Shown here in pieces: positions 8,768 through 17,868 of a stretch of 64,000 nt of DNA (position 1 is its first letter; each line of letters begins with the position of its first letter). Both the position numbers and the translations under genes were made by a program. Source of the stretch: Nesterenkonia xinjiangensis (GTDB taxonomy: Bacteria > Actinomycetota > Actinomycetes > Actinomycetales > Micrococcaceae). Below the pieces are notes generated by a model. It saw nothing but the letters and a program-made list of their open reading frames with translations. It searched no databases and was not told the DNA's origin. The DNA lies in contig NZ_JACCFY010000001.1 of NCBI RefSeq assembly GCF_013410745.1, positions 1,054,001 through 1,118,000 of the forward strand. Direction: 5' to 3'.

Positions 8768-9406
8768 GTGATCGAGATCGATGTGTGGATGGACGTGCGG
8801 TGCCCGTGGTGCTGGATCGGGCTGCGCCGTCTGGAGCGGGCCCGAGCCATGGTTTCTGAACCGTTCCGCGTGCATCGCCGGAGCTTCCTCCTGGAGCCCC
8901 AGGGACCAGCGAGCCCCGGCCGGCCCACCTCTGAGGTCGCGACGGCCCAGTGGGGCATGAGTCCCGTGCAATGGGGTGCGAAGAGTCGTCTCATCCGCTC
9001 TGCAGGCCTCCAGGAGGGCCTTCGCCTAGATGTCGACGGGGCCCTGATGTTCGACTCGGCTGCTCTGCATCGGCTGCTCAAGCTCGCCGCCGAGGAGTTA
9101 CATGAGGACACCGGAGCCCTGTGGGAGTCCGCATTCGCTGCGCAGTTCGTGCATCTCGAGGATCTGGGCGATCCGAAGGTGCTGCGGGCGTTGGCGTCCC
9201 AGTGGGGCCTGGATGAGGCTGCGGCACGGAGCGCGCTGGCAGAGGGTCGCTACGCCGACGAGGTGGCCCGCGACATCGAGGAGGCCCGACGCGTCTCCGT
9301 CACATCCATTCCGACGCTGAACGCCTCCGACGGTCGGCGCCTCTCGGGGAGCGCCTCAGTGCAGACGATGGCTCGTCTCCTCGGCCCCGGCGGGTGGGAC
9401 CGATGA
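8768..9406 (+). CDS. DsbA-family (FrnE-like) thiol oxidoreductase
   Basis: A 212-aa cytoplasmic thioredoxin-fold protein. A CPWC active site lies at residues 12-15 (DVRCPWCWIGLRR), followed by the helical insertion and a C-terminal strand with the cis-Pro region VTSIPTLNA, all typical of FrnE/DsbA-like oxidoreductases. No signal peptide. Starts at GTG 8768 after AGGAG. First gene of an operon coupled to the quinone reductase by an ATGA overlap. The SoxR box upstream suggests redox-cycling compounds induce it. Confidence 0.85.
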   Translation: MIEIDVWMDVRCPWCWIGLRRLERARAMVSEPFRVHRRSFLLEPQGPASPGRPTSEVATAQWGMSPVQWGAKSRLIRSAGLQEGLRLDVDGALMFDSAALHRLLKLAAEELHEDTGALWESAFAAQFVHLEDLGDPKVLRALASQWGLDEAAARSALAEGRYADEVARDIEEARRVSVTSIPTLNASDGRRLSGSASVQTMARLLGPGGWDR

Positions 9407-10332
9407 ACGCGACCATGCGAGCCGCAGCCATCGACGCCTTCGGACCGCCCGAAAGGCTGCAGGTGCGTGAGCTCCCTCGCCCGGTCATGGCTGATGACGA
9501 CGTGCTGGTGCGCGTACGCGCCGCCGGAGTGCAGCTGACCGATGCCGCCGTCCGCGCCGGGTGGACACCACCTGGCGCCGTGATCCGCCTGCCCCAGATC
9601 CTCGGGAACGAATTCTCCGGGACAGTCGAAGAGGTCGGCGAGGGTGTGACGAGGTTCCGACCTGGTGACGAGGTGCTGGGATTCAGGCTCCTGGGCTGCT
9701 ACGCGGAATATGTGGCGGTCCCAGAGTCGCAGGTGGTCATGAAGCCCCGCACGGTGGGCTGGCACGCCGCAGGTGCGCTCTCGGCGTCCGGTCAGACCGC
9801 ACACACCGCCTTCGAAGACCTCGCAGTGGAAAGAGGAGACGTGGTTCTCGTGCATGGTGCCGCAGGTGGAGTCGGCACGGTCTTCACCCAGCTGGCCGTG
9901 CAGGCTGGGGCGACCGTCGTCGGGACCGCGAGCCAGGAGAACCACGACTATCTCAGATCCCTGGGCGCCATTCCGGTGGCCTACGGGCCGGGACAGAGGG
10001 ACAGGATCCGCTCCCACCTGCCCCGAGCGGACGCCGCCTTCGATGCCGCCGGACATCAGAACCTGCGCGACGCCGTGCACTTCGTCGCGGATCGCCAGCG
10101 GATCGCCACTATCGTCGACATGCCGCTCGCACAGGAGCTGGGTTGCCGCATCGTGAGAAGCCGCCGCTCCGCGCGTCGGCTGGCTGACCTCGTCGACCGG
10201 CTGGACAGGGGTGTGCTACGCATCCACGTCCGTCGCAGGTACCCGCTCGATGCTGTCGCGGACGCCCACAGGGATGTCGAGTCCGGGCACGGACGCGGCA
10301 AGGTCCTCCTCGACATCAGTGAGGAGGCGTGA
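9403..10332 (+). CDS. NADPH:quinone reductase-like zinc-independent alcohol dehydrogenase family protein
   Basis: A 309-aa MDR-superfamily oxidoreductase. The N-terminal GroES-like fold (residues 1-120) is followed by a Rossmann domain with the nucleotide loop VHGAAGGVGTVFTQLAVQAG. The cysteine and histidine ligands for zinc are absent, as in quinone oxidoreductases. The ATG at 9403 overlaps the upstream stop by 4 bp. It probably reduces quinones or similar electrophiles with NADPH. Same SoxR-linked operon. Confidence 0.87.
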   Translation: MNATMRAAAIDAFGPPERLQVRELPRPVMADDDVLVRVRAAGVQLTDAAVRAGWTPPGAVIRLPQILGNEFSGTVEEVGEGVTRFRPGDEVLGFRLLGCYAEYVAVPESQVVMKPRTVGWHAAGALSASGQTAHTAFEDLAVERGDVVLVHGAAGGVGTVFTQLAVQAGATVVGTASQENHDYLRSLGAIPVAYGPGQRDRIRSHLPRADAAFDAAGHQNLRDAVHFVADRQRIATIVDMPLAQELGCRIVRSRRSARRLADLVDRLDRGVLRIHVRRRYPLDAVADAHRDVESGHGRGKVLLDISEEA

Positions 10333-11696
10333 ACTCAGGACCGAGCCCGATCCACGGACGCCTGTGGACGTCGACGACGTGGCCCTTCATCGCCAGTGTG
10401 CTGGCGCTGATGACCTTCATCGCGTTCGAGTCCTTCGCCATCACCACCGTGCTGCCGGTCGCGATGGCCGAACTCGGCGGTCCACAGTGGTATGCCCTCG
10501 CATACTCCTCCACCATCACGGCGGCCCTGGTGGGCATGATCATCGGTGGTGACTGGTGCGACCGGGCAGGCCCGCACCGGCCCCTCCTGATGGGCGGAGC
10601 TCTGTTTCTCTGCGGACTCGCCCTGTGCGTGATGGCTCCCGACGCCGGGACCTTCATCCTCGGGCGCATCCTCCAAGGACTGGGCGGCGGGATCGACTCG
10701 GTCGTCCTCTACGTGCTGATCGCCCGCCACATACCCGAAGCTGCCCGCCCTCGGATGTTCGGCCTGCTGACGGCTGCCTGGATCGTCCCTTCGATGGCAG
10801 GGCCCACGATCGCGGGGGCCCTCACGGAGCTGACGACGTGGCGAACGGTCTTCGGCCTCATCCTGGCAGGGGCCACGATCGCCCTGGCCTGCCTGCTCCG
10901 GACGACGCGGCAGGCTCCGCGCACCGCCCGGGTCCCGCCGCAGGCCGTGTTCGGCCGCAGAGCCGCTCTGTCGTTCGTGGCGGCGTCCCTCCTCATCGTC
11001 CTTCACCTCGGCGCGCAGCTCGATCCTCCGAGATCGATCCCGGTGGTGCTGGGTGCGCTGGTCGGACTCGGTGTCGTCGCGCAGAAGATCCTGCCCGCAG
11101 GGACGCTGCTGCTCCAGGGCGAACCGCAGCGCCTCATCGCCCTGAGAGCCGTCCTGGGAGCGACGGTCACCACCACGGATCTGTACCTGACCCTCTACCT
11201 CCAGACGGAACGCGGGCACCCGCCCACCATCGCCGGACTCGTGATCTCCGTCGGAGCGCTCGGCTGGGCCGGCGGCGCATGGCTGCAGGGACGATTCTCC
11301 AGCCGACATGCCGTCCATCGACGGTTGATCGCCTTCGCGACGCCGCTCATCTCAGCGGGCCCCGCCACCGCGCTGCTCCACACAGCCCACGTGCTCCCCC
11401 TGTGGACGGTCATCGCAGGGTGCCTCGCCATGGGCACCGGCATGGGGATCGTCTACCCGAGACTGTCCAGCTCCACCCTCTCCCTGACGGACGCCGAGCA
11501 GCACGGCACGTACAGTTCAGCGCTGCAGGTGGGTGAAGGGCTCACTGTGGGGGCGGCCACTGCGCTGACAGCGGTCATCCTGGCTTCCTCCCTCGCGTCC
11601 AGCACGTCCTTCACCTTGGTGTACGCAGTCCTCCTGACCCTTTCGCTGGGCGCCATCCTCATCGCAGCACCGGGCCGCCTGCCCGCCCGTGGGTGA
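10329..11696 (+). CDS. MFS efflux transporter
   Basis: A 455-aa integral membrane protein beginning at GTG 10329, which overlaps the previous stop. Helix 1 (FESFAITTVLPVAMAELGG) and the loop GDWCDRAGPHRPLL after helix 2 are typical of drug-exporting MFS proteins. About 12-14 helices. Third gene of the SoxR-linked operon, so it probably exports redox-active or electrophilic compounds. Substrate unknown. Confidence 0.87.
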   Translation: MNSGPSPIHGRLWTSTTWPFIASVLALMTFIAFESFAITTVLPVAMAELGGPQWYALAYSSTITAALVGMIIGGDWCDRAGPHRPLLMGGALFLCGLALCVMAPDAGTFILGRILQGLGGGIDSVVLYVLIARHIPEAARPRMFGLLTAAWIVPSMAGPTIAGALTELTTWRTVFGLILAGATIALACLLRTTRQAPRTARVPPQAVFGRRAALSFVAASLLIVLHLGAQLDPPRSIPVVLGALVGLGVVAQKILPAGTLLLQGEPQRLIALRAVLGATVTTTDLYLTLYLQTERGHPPTIAGLVISVGALGWAGGAWLQGRFSSRHAVHRRLIAFATPLISAGPATALLHTAHVLPLWTVIAGCLAMGTGMGIVYPRLSSSTLSLTDAEQHGTYSSALQVGEGLTVGAATALTAVILASSLASSTSFTLVYAVLLTLSLGAILIAAPGRLPARG

Positions 11697-11746
11697 CCCG
11701 TCCGGCATTCCGTGTGCCACAGGCCAACCGGCGGTAGTGTCACAGG

Positions 11747-12682
11747 ATGTCCCTGGATCTGACGACCCTGAAGACCCTGCGTGCCGTGATGGAGCAGGGC
11801 TCCTTCGCCGCCGCCGGCCGCGACCTGGGCTACACCTCATCCGCGGTGTCGCAACAGATGGCTGGGCTTGAGAGGAGTCTCGGCCTGGAGCTCTTCCATC
11901 GGGAACCGCGGCGGATCGTTCCCACCGGGGCGGCAGAGTATCTCTACGAGCATGCAGCTGAGGTCTTCCGCCTGATCGATCAGCTCCAGGTCGATGTCGA
12001 ACGCTGGTCAGCAGGTCAGGAGGGGAGGCTGCGGGTCGGCACCTACGCCTCCGCCGGCGGGCCGATCGTGGCGCAGGCGATCACACGGTTCCTCGTCCGC
12101 CGTCGGAAGGTGCAGATCTCACTGGACGAAGGCGAGCCCTACGAACTGTTCCCCCGCGTGGAGAGCGGAGAACTCGACGTCGCCCTGGGCTTCCAGTACG
12201 ACCTGGTGCCGAAGCAGTGGTCCTCCGCCGTGGAGCTGACGGAGATCGGCGTCGAGGAGCTTCACCTGATCGCACCTCGTCATCACCGACTGGCCAGCCG
12301 TGACGCTGTGGACCTCGCGGAGCTGCGGCTCGAACGCTGGGTGACTCACACGAAGGAGACCGCGGCCAGCGACTGCCTCACGTCCTTCTGCGGAAAGGCA
12401 GGTTTCACCCCAGACGTCACCTTCCGCAGCAACAACATGGATACGATCCGAGGCATCGTGGCAGAAGGGCTCGGAGTGGCGCTCATTCCGGCGCTCGCCC
12501 ATGTCGACCGCGAGAGGACCATCGCCCTTCCCCTCACCGAACAGCTGCCCCGTCGGCAGATCATGGCCGCCACCAGACTGGGACAGCGCACGCCGCTCGC
12601 CAGCTCCTTCCTCGATGCCGTGGCACACGCCGTAGACACCTCGATGCCGCGATCACCGCGAAGCTCGCCTCCGGGTCCCTGA
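11747..12682 (+). CDS. LysR-family transcriptional regulator
   Basis: A 311-aa LysR regulator. The winged helix (LKTLRAVMEQGSFAAAGRDL, then SAVSQQMAGLERSLGLELF) is followed by the long linker helix and a periplasmic-binding-like effector domain to residue 300. It lies 50 bp after the MFS gene and 160 bp before the symporter operon on the same strand. LysR proteins usually control adjacent catabolic genes, so the symporter, crotonase and ligase genes are likely targets. Confidence 0.9.
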   Translation: MSLDLTTLKTLRAVMEQGSFAAAGRDLGYTSSAVSQQMAGLERSLGLELFHREPRRIVPTGAAEYLYEHAAEVFRLIDQLQVDVERWSAGQEGRLRVGTYASAGGPIVAQAITRFLVRRRKVQISLDEGEPYELFPRVESGELDVALGFQYDLVPKQWSSAVELTEIGVEELHLIAPRHHRLASRDAVDLAELRLERWVTHTKETAASDCLTSFCGKAGFTPDVTFRSNNMDTIRGIVAEGLGVALIPALAHVDRERTIALPLTEQLPRRQIMAATRLGQRTPLASSFLDAVAHAVDTSMPRSPRSSPPGP

Positions 12683-12843
12683 ACCGACCCGACTCGGGAC
12701 GAGCATAAGGATCAGTGTCGCTGAGAGTATCCAGGTCTTATCACAACCCCCTCCCCCTGCCGATGGGCCGCTCCTAGGCTGTGGACTCATCACCGCACGA
12801 GGGCCAGACAGTCTGGTCCTCACCGAGGCGCAGGGAGTCACAG

Positions 12844-14403
12844 ATGTCTGGGAACACTGAAGCACCCACAGTGCTGGCCTTCACCCTCTATTTCGTGGTC
12901 GTCCTGATCATCGGCGTATGGGCGTACCGCAAGAACTCCGAGATGAGTGACTTCGCCATCGGGGGACGCAGACTGGGCACCTTCGTCACGGCCGTCAGCG
13001 CCAAGGCGAGCGACTCCAGCCAATGGGTCTTCCTCGGGCTGCCCGGAGCGTTCTATGTCAGCGGGATGAGCAACATCTGGATGATCCTGGGGCTCACGCT
13101 GGGCTTCTACCTGAGCTGGCGGCTGCTGGCCGCCCGCCTGCGTGACTACTCCGCTCGCTGCTATGACTGGCGCCGGGGCCAAGGGACCGAGTCGGTCACA
13201 GTACCCGGATTCTTCGCCAACCGATTCCACAGTGAGCTTCTACGATCCGTCTCTGCGCTGATCGTGATTATCTTCTACGTGATCTACCTCGGCTCCGCCT
13301 TCCTGGCGACCGGGATGATCTTCAACCAGGTCTTCGGTGTCTCCACCACGGTCGGTGTCATCGTCGGTGCGCTCGTCGTCATGGTCTACTCCTCGCTCGG
13401 CGGCTTCCTGGCCAGCAGCTACACCGACGTCCTCCAGGGCTGCCTGATGTTCGGCAGCCTGGCCATCATCTCTGTGGCCGCGGTCGTCCATGCCGGCGGT
13501 CCCGGCGCGATCGTCGAAGCTGTCCAGGCAGAGAACCCGAGCATCGGCTCGGCCTTCGCCGAGGTCAGCCTCGTCGACGGTGAGTGGCTGACGGAATCGT
13601 CATTCACGGTGGTCGCGGCGGTGTCCGGCCTGGCGTGGGCCTTCGGCTACTTCGGCCTCCCCCACATCCTGGCTCGCTTCATGGGCATGCGGTCGAGCAA
13701 ATCCGCCAAGAACGGCGCCCGGCTCGGGGTCTTCCTGTCCCTGACCCTGCTGGGCTTCGCCGCCATCATCGGGTTCTCAGCCATCGCCATCTTCGGGGGA
13801 GACCTCGACGGTCCGGAGAACGCCTACATGGAGCTGGTCTCCGGACTGCTGCCCACGTGGATCGCCGGAGTCTTCCTGGCAGGCGTGGTCGCCGCAGTGA
13901 TGAGCACGGCCGACTCGCAGCTGGTGGTCGCCTCCACCACGCTCACCGAAGACTTCTACCGGGCGTTCATCAACAAAGAGGCGTCCGACAGGTCCCTGGT
14001 GTGGCTGAGTCGGGCTGCCGTGGGGCTCAGCACGGTGATCGGCGTGGCCATCGCTCTCCAGGGCGGGACGATCCTGGATCTTGTCGGCTACGCCTGGGCC
14101 GGGTTCGGTGCGGCCTTCGGGCCCGTCCTGCTCGCCGCGCTGTACTCACGCCGGACCACCTGGTTCGGAGCCCTGTGCGGCATGGTCGGCGGTGGCCTGA
14201 CCGTGGTCGTCTACCGCCAGATCGACACCATCGGCCTCTATGAGCTGGTGCCTGGTTTCCTCGTCGGCGTCCTGGCCCTGTGGCTGGGCAACACGCTGGG
14301 GCCCAGGCCCGGCGACGCCATGCAGCGCAGCTTCGACCAGCTCAGCCAGAACTCCCCGGTCACGATCGGCTCCTCCCCCAGCGCGACGACGACGTCGAGC
14401 TGA
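12844..14403 (+). CDS. Sodium/solute symporter, PutP-like
   Basis: A 519-aa symporter of the SSS family (13 helices expected). The N-terminus tracks PutP closely: FAIGGRRLG, then KASDSSQWVFLGLPGAFYVSG, the region that in PutP lines the sodium and proline sites. Start at ATG 12844 after GGGAG. The solute cannot be read from sequence, but the adjacent acyl-CoA ligase and crotonase suggest a carboxylic acid or betaine rather than proline. Confidence 0.88.
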   Translation: MSGNTEAPTVLAFTLYFVVVLIIGVWAYRKNSEMSDFAIGGRRLGTFVTAVSAKASDSSQWVFLGLPGAFYVSGMSNIWMILGLTLGFYLSWRLLAARLRDYSARCYDWRRGQGTESVTVPGFFANRFHSELLRSVSALIVIIFYVIYLGSAFLATGMIFNQVFGVSTTVGVIVGALVVMVYSSLGGFLASSYTDVLQGCLMFGSLAIISVAAVVHAGGPGAIVEAVQAENPSIGSAFAEVSLVDGEWLTESSFTVVAAVSGLAWAFGYFGLPHILARFMGMRSSKSAKNGARLGVFLSLTLLGFAAIIGFSAIAIFGGDLDGPENAYMELVSGLLPTWIAGVFLAGVVAAVMSTADSQLVVASTTLTEDFYRAFINKEASDRSLVWLSRAAVGLSTVIGVAIALQGGTILDLVGYAWAGFGAAFGPVLLAALYSRRTTWFGALCGMVGGGLTVVVYRQIDTIGLYELVPGFLVGVLALWLGNTLGPRPGDAMQRSFDQLSQNSPVTIGSSPSATTTSS

Positions 14404-14447
14404 CCATTGCCAGCGCCACCTGTTCTGCGGCGCACCAGCTCCACCGG

Positions 14448-14479
14448 CAGAAGAATCCACCACCAGAAGAATCCACCAC
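14448..14479 (+). repeat. Perfect 16-bp tandem duplication in the crotonase leader
   Basis: CAGAAGAATCCACCAC occurs twice back to back (14448-14463 and 14464-14479), just upstream of the crotonase ribosome binding site. It is a recent-looking slippage duplication; no function is evident. Confidence 0.9.
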
Positions 14480-14493
14480 CACGAGACGGAGTG

Positions 14494-15288
14494 ATGAACC
14501 CCATGGGCCAGGTAGACCTTGAGATCACTGACGGATGCGCCGTCGTGACTCTGAACAACCCGACGGCGCTCAACGCCTGGAGCCGCAGCATGCAGCAACG
14601 GGTCGGGGAGCTGATGGCCGAACTGGATGCAGACGACGACGTCAAGGGGATCGTCCTCACCGGCGCCGGTGACCGTGCCTTCTGCTCCGGTCAGGACCTG
14701 AACGAGCTGGAGACCTTCACCACCGACCACGTCGAAGGGTGGCTCGACACGTTCTACCGCGTCTACAACGCCGTACTGGGCACCTCGAAGCCGGTGGTCG
14801 CCGCGCTCAACGGCGTCACCGCGGGCTCCGGCTACCAGTTGGCTCTGCTCTGCGATCTGCGCATCGCCCACTCCGGGGTCCGCATCGGCCAGCCGGAGGT
14901 GAAGTCAGGCATCCCCAGCATCACCGGGATGTACCTGACCTGGCAGTCGCTGGGCCACAGCAAGACCACCGAGCTGATGCTGACCGGCAGGTTGATGTCA
15001 GCGGAGGAGGCCCACCAGCTGGGACTGATCGCAGAGATCCTGCCCCAGGATGAGGTCCTCACCCGCAGCAAGCAGCTGGTCGACGAGCTCGCGCGCCTTC
15101 CGAAGCAGGCTTTCCGGCTCACGAAGCAGCGGGTCCACGCCACGTTGATGCCGGGGCTGAAGGAGGCCTTCGACGCCGCCCTGGCCTCGGACAGGAAGGC
15201 CTACGACGACGGAGAACCTCAGGCGACCGCCGGCGCGTTCCTCTCCCGCGGGCAGGAGACGCGCGAGGGCAGGGGGTCCGGCAGCTGA
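14494..15288 (+). CDS. Enoyl-CoA hydratase/isomerase-family (crotonase) protein
   Basis: A 264-aa crotonase from ATG 14494 (CGGAG upstream). The oxyanion-hole segments FCSGQDL and GVTAGSG are present. The catalytic pair differs: the position of hydratase Glu144 is Gln115, while the second Glu (Glu135 in IGQPEVKSGI) is kept. Simple hydration of a double bond is therefore doubtful; isomerisation or another crotonase reaction is possible. The stop overlaps the acyl-CoA ligase start by one base. Confidence 0.87.
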   Translation: MNPMGQVDLEITDGCAVVTLNNPTALNAWSRSMQQRVGELMAELDADDDVKGIVLTGAGDRAFCSGQDLNELETFTTDHVEGWLDTFYRVYNAVLGTSKPVVAALNGVTAGSGYQLALLCDLRIAHSGVRIGQPEVKSGIPSITGMYLTWQSLGHSKTTELMLTGRLMSAEEAHQLGLIAEILPQDEVLTRSKQLVDELARLPKQAFRLTKQRVHATLMPGLKEAFDAALASDRKAYDDGEPQATAGAFLSRGQETREGRGSGS

Positions 15289-16811
15289 TGGATGCACCGA
15301 TGCACCAGACGGTGGACGCCCAGCGATTCGTCCATGGGCCCGCGATCCCCGAGCAGCTGCGCCGTCGCGCCGCCACCGACCCCGACCAGGTCTACGCCGT
15401 AGAGGGCGAGAAGATCATCACCTTGGCCGAGCTGGACCTCCTCGTGGACAGCATCACCGAGCTGCTGGAGACGCTCGAGGTGGATCCAGGATCCCGGGTG
15501 GGGGTGGGACTGTCGACGACGGTCCAGCACGCGGCGACCATCCTGGCGCTGTTCCGACGCGGTGCCCTGTGGGTGCCGGTCAATCCGCAGCTGAAGGGCT
15601 TGACCCTCGCCCACCAGATGGACGATGCCCAGGTCACCCACATGGTGCTGGAGGCAGACAGCGACTTCGCCCGCCGTGTGGCCGAGACGGCGTCGATCGC
15701 CAGGGATCTCGACTTGGGCGGTGGTGCCGTCCTGTGGCAGCTGCCTCGTGAGGATCCTCCTGAGCTGCTGCCCGACGCGGAGCTGCTGATGTACACCTCG
15801 GGCACCACGGGCCCGCCCAAGGGGGTCAAGGTCAGCGCGACCATGCTGCGGGCGTGCGTCCTGGGAACCATGCACGTCACGGAGGTCCGCCGCGGTGATG
15901 TGCTGTACCTCTGGGAGCCCCTGTTCCATATCGGCGGGGCGCAGACCATGCTGCTTCCGCTCTACGCCGAGGTCCACCTGGTGTTCGCGCCGCGGTTCAG
16001 CGCCTCACGGTTCTGGTCAGACGTGACGCACCATGGCGTGACCCATGTGCACTACCTGGGCGGAGTGCTCCAGATTCTGCTGCAGCTCCCCGTCTCTGCG
16101 GAGGAGCAGCACCATGGCGTGCGTGTCGCCTGGGGGGCGGGTGCCGCGCCAGCGCTGTGGCAGGCGGCACAGGAACGCTTCGGGTTCGCCCTGCACGAGT
16201 GCTACGGCAGCACCGAGACGTCCAGCATCGTCACCGTCAACAAGAACGCGCCGGCAGGAGGGGTGGGGATTCCCCTGCCGTGGTTCGAGGTGGACCTGCT
16301 CTCCTCCTCCGCGAACGGCGGCGGTCAGGGCGAGGTCACGGTCCGGAGCCGCATCCCCGGTCTCATCACCAGCGGGTACCTGAACCGTCCCGAGGCGACG
16401 TCGAGATCCTGCACCGCCGACGGTTGGTTCGTCACCGGAGACCTGGGACATCTCGATGACCGAGGGCAGCTGCATTTCGACGGGCGAACCAGCGACGCCG
16501 TGCGCATCCGTGGAGAAAACGTCTCCACCTGGCAGGTGGAGAACGTCTTCTCGCAGCACCCTGGGGTGGACCGATGTGCCGTCATCGGTGTGGAAGCCGA
16601 GATCGGTGAGCAGGAGATGCTGCTGTTCCTCGAACCCGCCGACGTCGCGGCCTGCGATCCTCGTGAGGTGCTCGACTGGGGCGCCCAACATCTGGCCAGA
16701 TTCCAGCTGCCCCGCTACGTGCGAGTGATCGACCAGATGCCGCTCACACCGAGCCAGAGAGTCTCCAAGCATCAGCTGCCTCGAGGGCTCGAAGACGCCC
16801 TGGAGCCCTGA
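15288..16811 (+). CDS. AMP-forming acyl-CoA ligase (CaiC-like)
   Basis: A 507-aa adenylate-forming enzyme. The AMP-binding P-loop YTSGTTGPPKG lies near residue 168, YGSTETSS follows, and then TGDLGHLDDRGQLHFDGR with the hinge. The C-terminal lid has VSKHQLPR with a Lys near the end. It should activate a carboxylate to its CoA thioester for the crotonase encoded just upstream. The fold is closest to crotonobetaine/carnitine or medium-chain ligases. The last 40 bp overlap the convergent CPBP gene. Confidence 0.87.
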   Translation: MDAPMHQTVDAQRFVHGPAIPEQLRRRAATDPDQVYAVEGEKIITLAELDLLVDSITELLETLEVDPGSRVGVGLSTTVQHAATILALFRRGALWVPVNPQLKGLTLAHQMDDAQVTHMVLEADSDFARRVAETASIARDLDLGGGAVLWQLPREDPPELLPDAELLMYTSGTTGPPKGVKVSATMLRACVLGTMHVTEVRRGDVLYLWEPLFHIGGAQTMLLPLYAEVHLVFAPRFSASRFWSDVTHHGVTHVHYLGGVLQILLQLPVSAEEQHHGVRVAWGAGAAPALWQAAQERFGFALHECYGSTETSSIVTVNKNAPAGGVGIPLPWFEVDLLSSSANGGGQGEVTVRSRIPGLITSGYLNRPEATSRSCTADGWFVTGDLGHLDDRGQLHFDGRTSDAVRIRGENVSTWQVENVFSQHPGVDRCAVIGVEAEIGEQEMLLFLEPADVAACDPREVLDWGAQHLARFQLPRYVRVIDQMPLTPSQRVSKHQLPRGLEDALEP

Positions 16812-17686
16812 GGTGATTCGCCCGGCGACGAGGCCGGTTCCTCCGCCTCCGGTTCGCTCCAGTTCACCGGGCCCCGCCACAGGAAACCGGCGACAGTGGT
16901 CGCCGCGCAGAACGCCACGACCGCCGTGGCGATCGTGAAGATCGCTTCGTCGTCGACGTGGACGGTCGCATAGCGCGGGGAGAGGAACAGCTGCATCGTC
17001 ACCTGGAAGGCCAGGTGGAATCCGATCGGGCCCCACACCGAACCGGACATCACCCGCAGCAGCCCCACCACGACAGCCATCGAGAAGAACAGCACCGACC
17101 GTTCGAGGAACACTCCCCAACCGGCGGAGATCACCCACAGGGCGGTGCCGAAGAACGAGAACAGCAGAGCCTGGACGATGGCAGCCACCCAGGGCGCCAC
17201 CGCGTCCGCCAGATTCCTGTAGATATAGCCTCGGAAGATGAGCTCCTCGGGGAGAGCCTCATAGACGAACACCAGCAGGACCAGCAGCAGCACCGCGCCC
17301 ACCAGCTCCCCCGGCGTCGCCTCGACCCGGATCTCCATCCAGCCCAGGAGGACCACCGCTGCCAGTCCGATCCCGGCCGGCAGCACCCAGGTGAGGGCGC
17401 CACGCAGCATGTCCTTCAGGGCTCCGCCACCCCCGGACAGGCCGAGGGACGAGAGCGGGCGCCTATCCACCTGCCGGCAGAGGATCAGGACCATCGGCAC
17501 GGCCAGCAGCGTCACTCCCACCGCGTTGGACACATGCCGACCCAGCGACTCCTGTCCCCACCAGAGACCCGTCAGCTGAGTCACGGCGACCCAGATGACG
17601 AGACAGCCGAGGACGGCCAGCGCCAGCCTCGCCGCAAGGGGCAGACGAGGAGATTCCCGTTTCGAGACCTGCGCCGAGTCGCTCAT
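16772..17686 (-). CDS. CPBP-family intramembrane metalloprotease
   Basis: A 304-aa membrane protein with about eight helices. The glutamate motif EELIFRGYIYR (Glu147, Glu148, Arg152) is followed by F-x-x-x-R in a later helix and by GPIGFHLAFQ with a conserved His, the metal-ligand set of CPBP (CAAX/bacteriocin-processing) proteases. Function in bacteria is mostly unproven; membrane protein turnover or bacteriocin self-protection is known for the family. ATG at 17686. Its 3' end overlaps the ligase gene. Confidence 0.83.
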   Translation of the reverse strand: MSDSAQVSKRESPRLPLAARLALAVLGCLVIWVAVTQLTGLWWGQESLGRHVSNAVGVTLLAVPMVLILCRQVDRRPLSSLGLSGGGGALKDMLRGALTWVLPAGIGLAAVVLLGWMEIRVEATPGELVGAVLLLVLLVFVYEALPEELIFRGYIYRNLADAVAPWVAAIVQALLFSFFGTALWVISAGWGVFLERSVLFFSMAVVVGLLRVMSGSVWGPIGFHLAFQVTMQLFLSPRYATVHVDDEAIFTIATAVVAFCAATTVAGFLWRGPVNWSEPEAEEPASSPGESPQGSRASSSPRGS

Positions 17687-17868
17687 GACGCCCACGTTAG
17701 GCGGACGGCGCGACGCACGCAGGTGCCGAAAGTCACGGCCGCGTTCACGGCCGCGTTCAGGGCCGCATCGTCGCCGTCCGGTCAGCTCCGACCCTCGGGT
17801 AGTCTCTGGAACGTGACGAGGCATTCTGGGATCGTGGCACCTCCCATTGCGGAGCTCGGGGGACCTGG

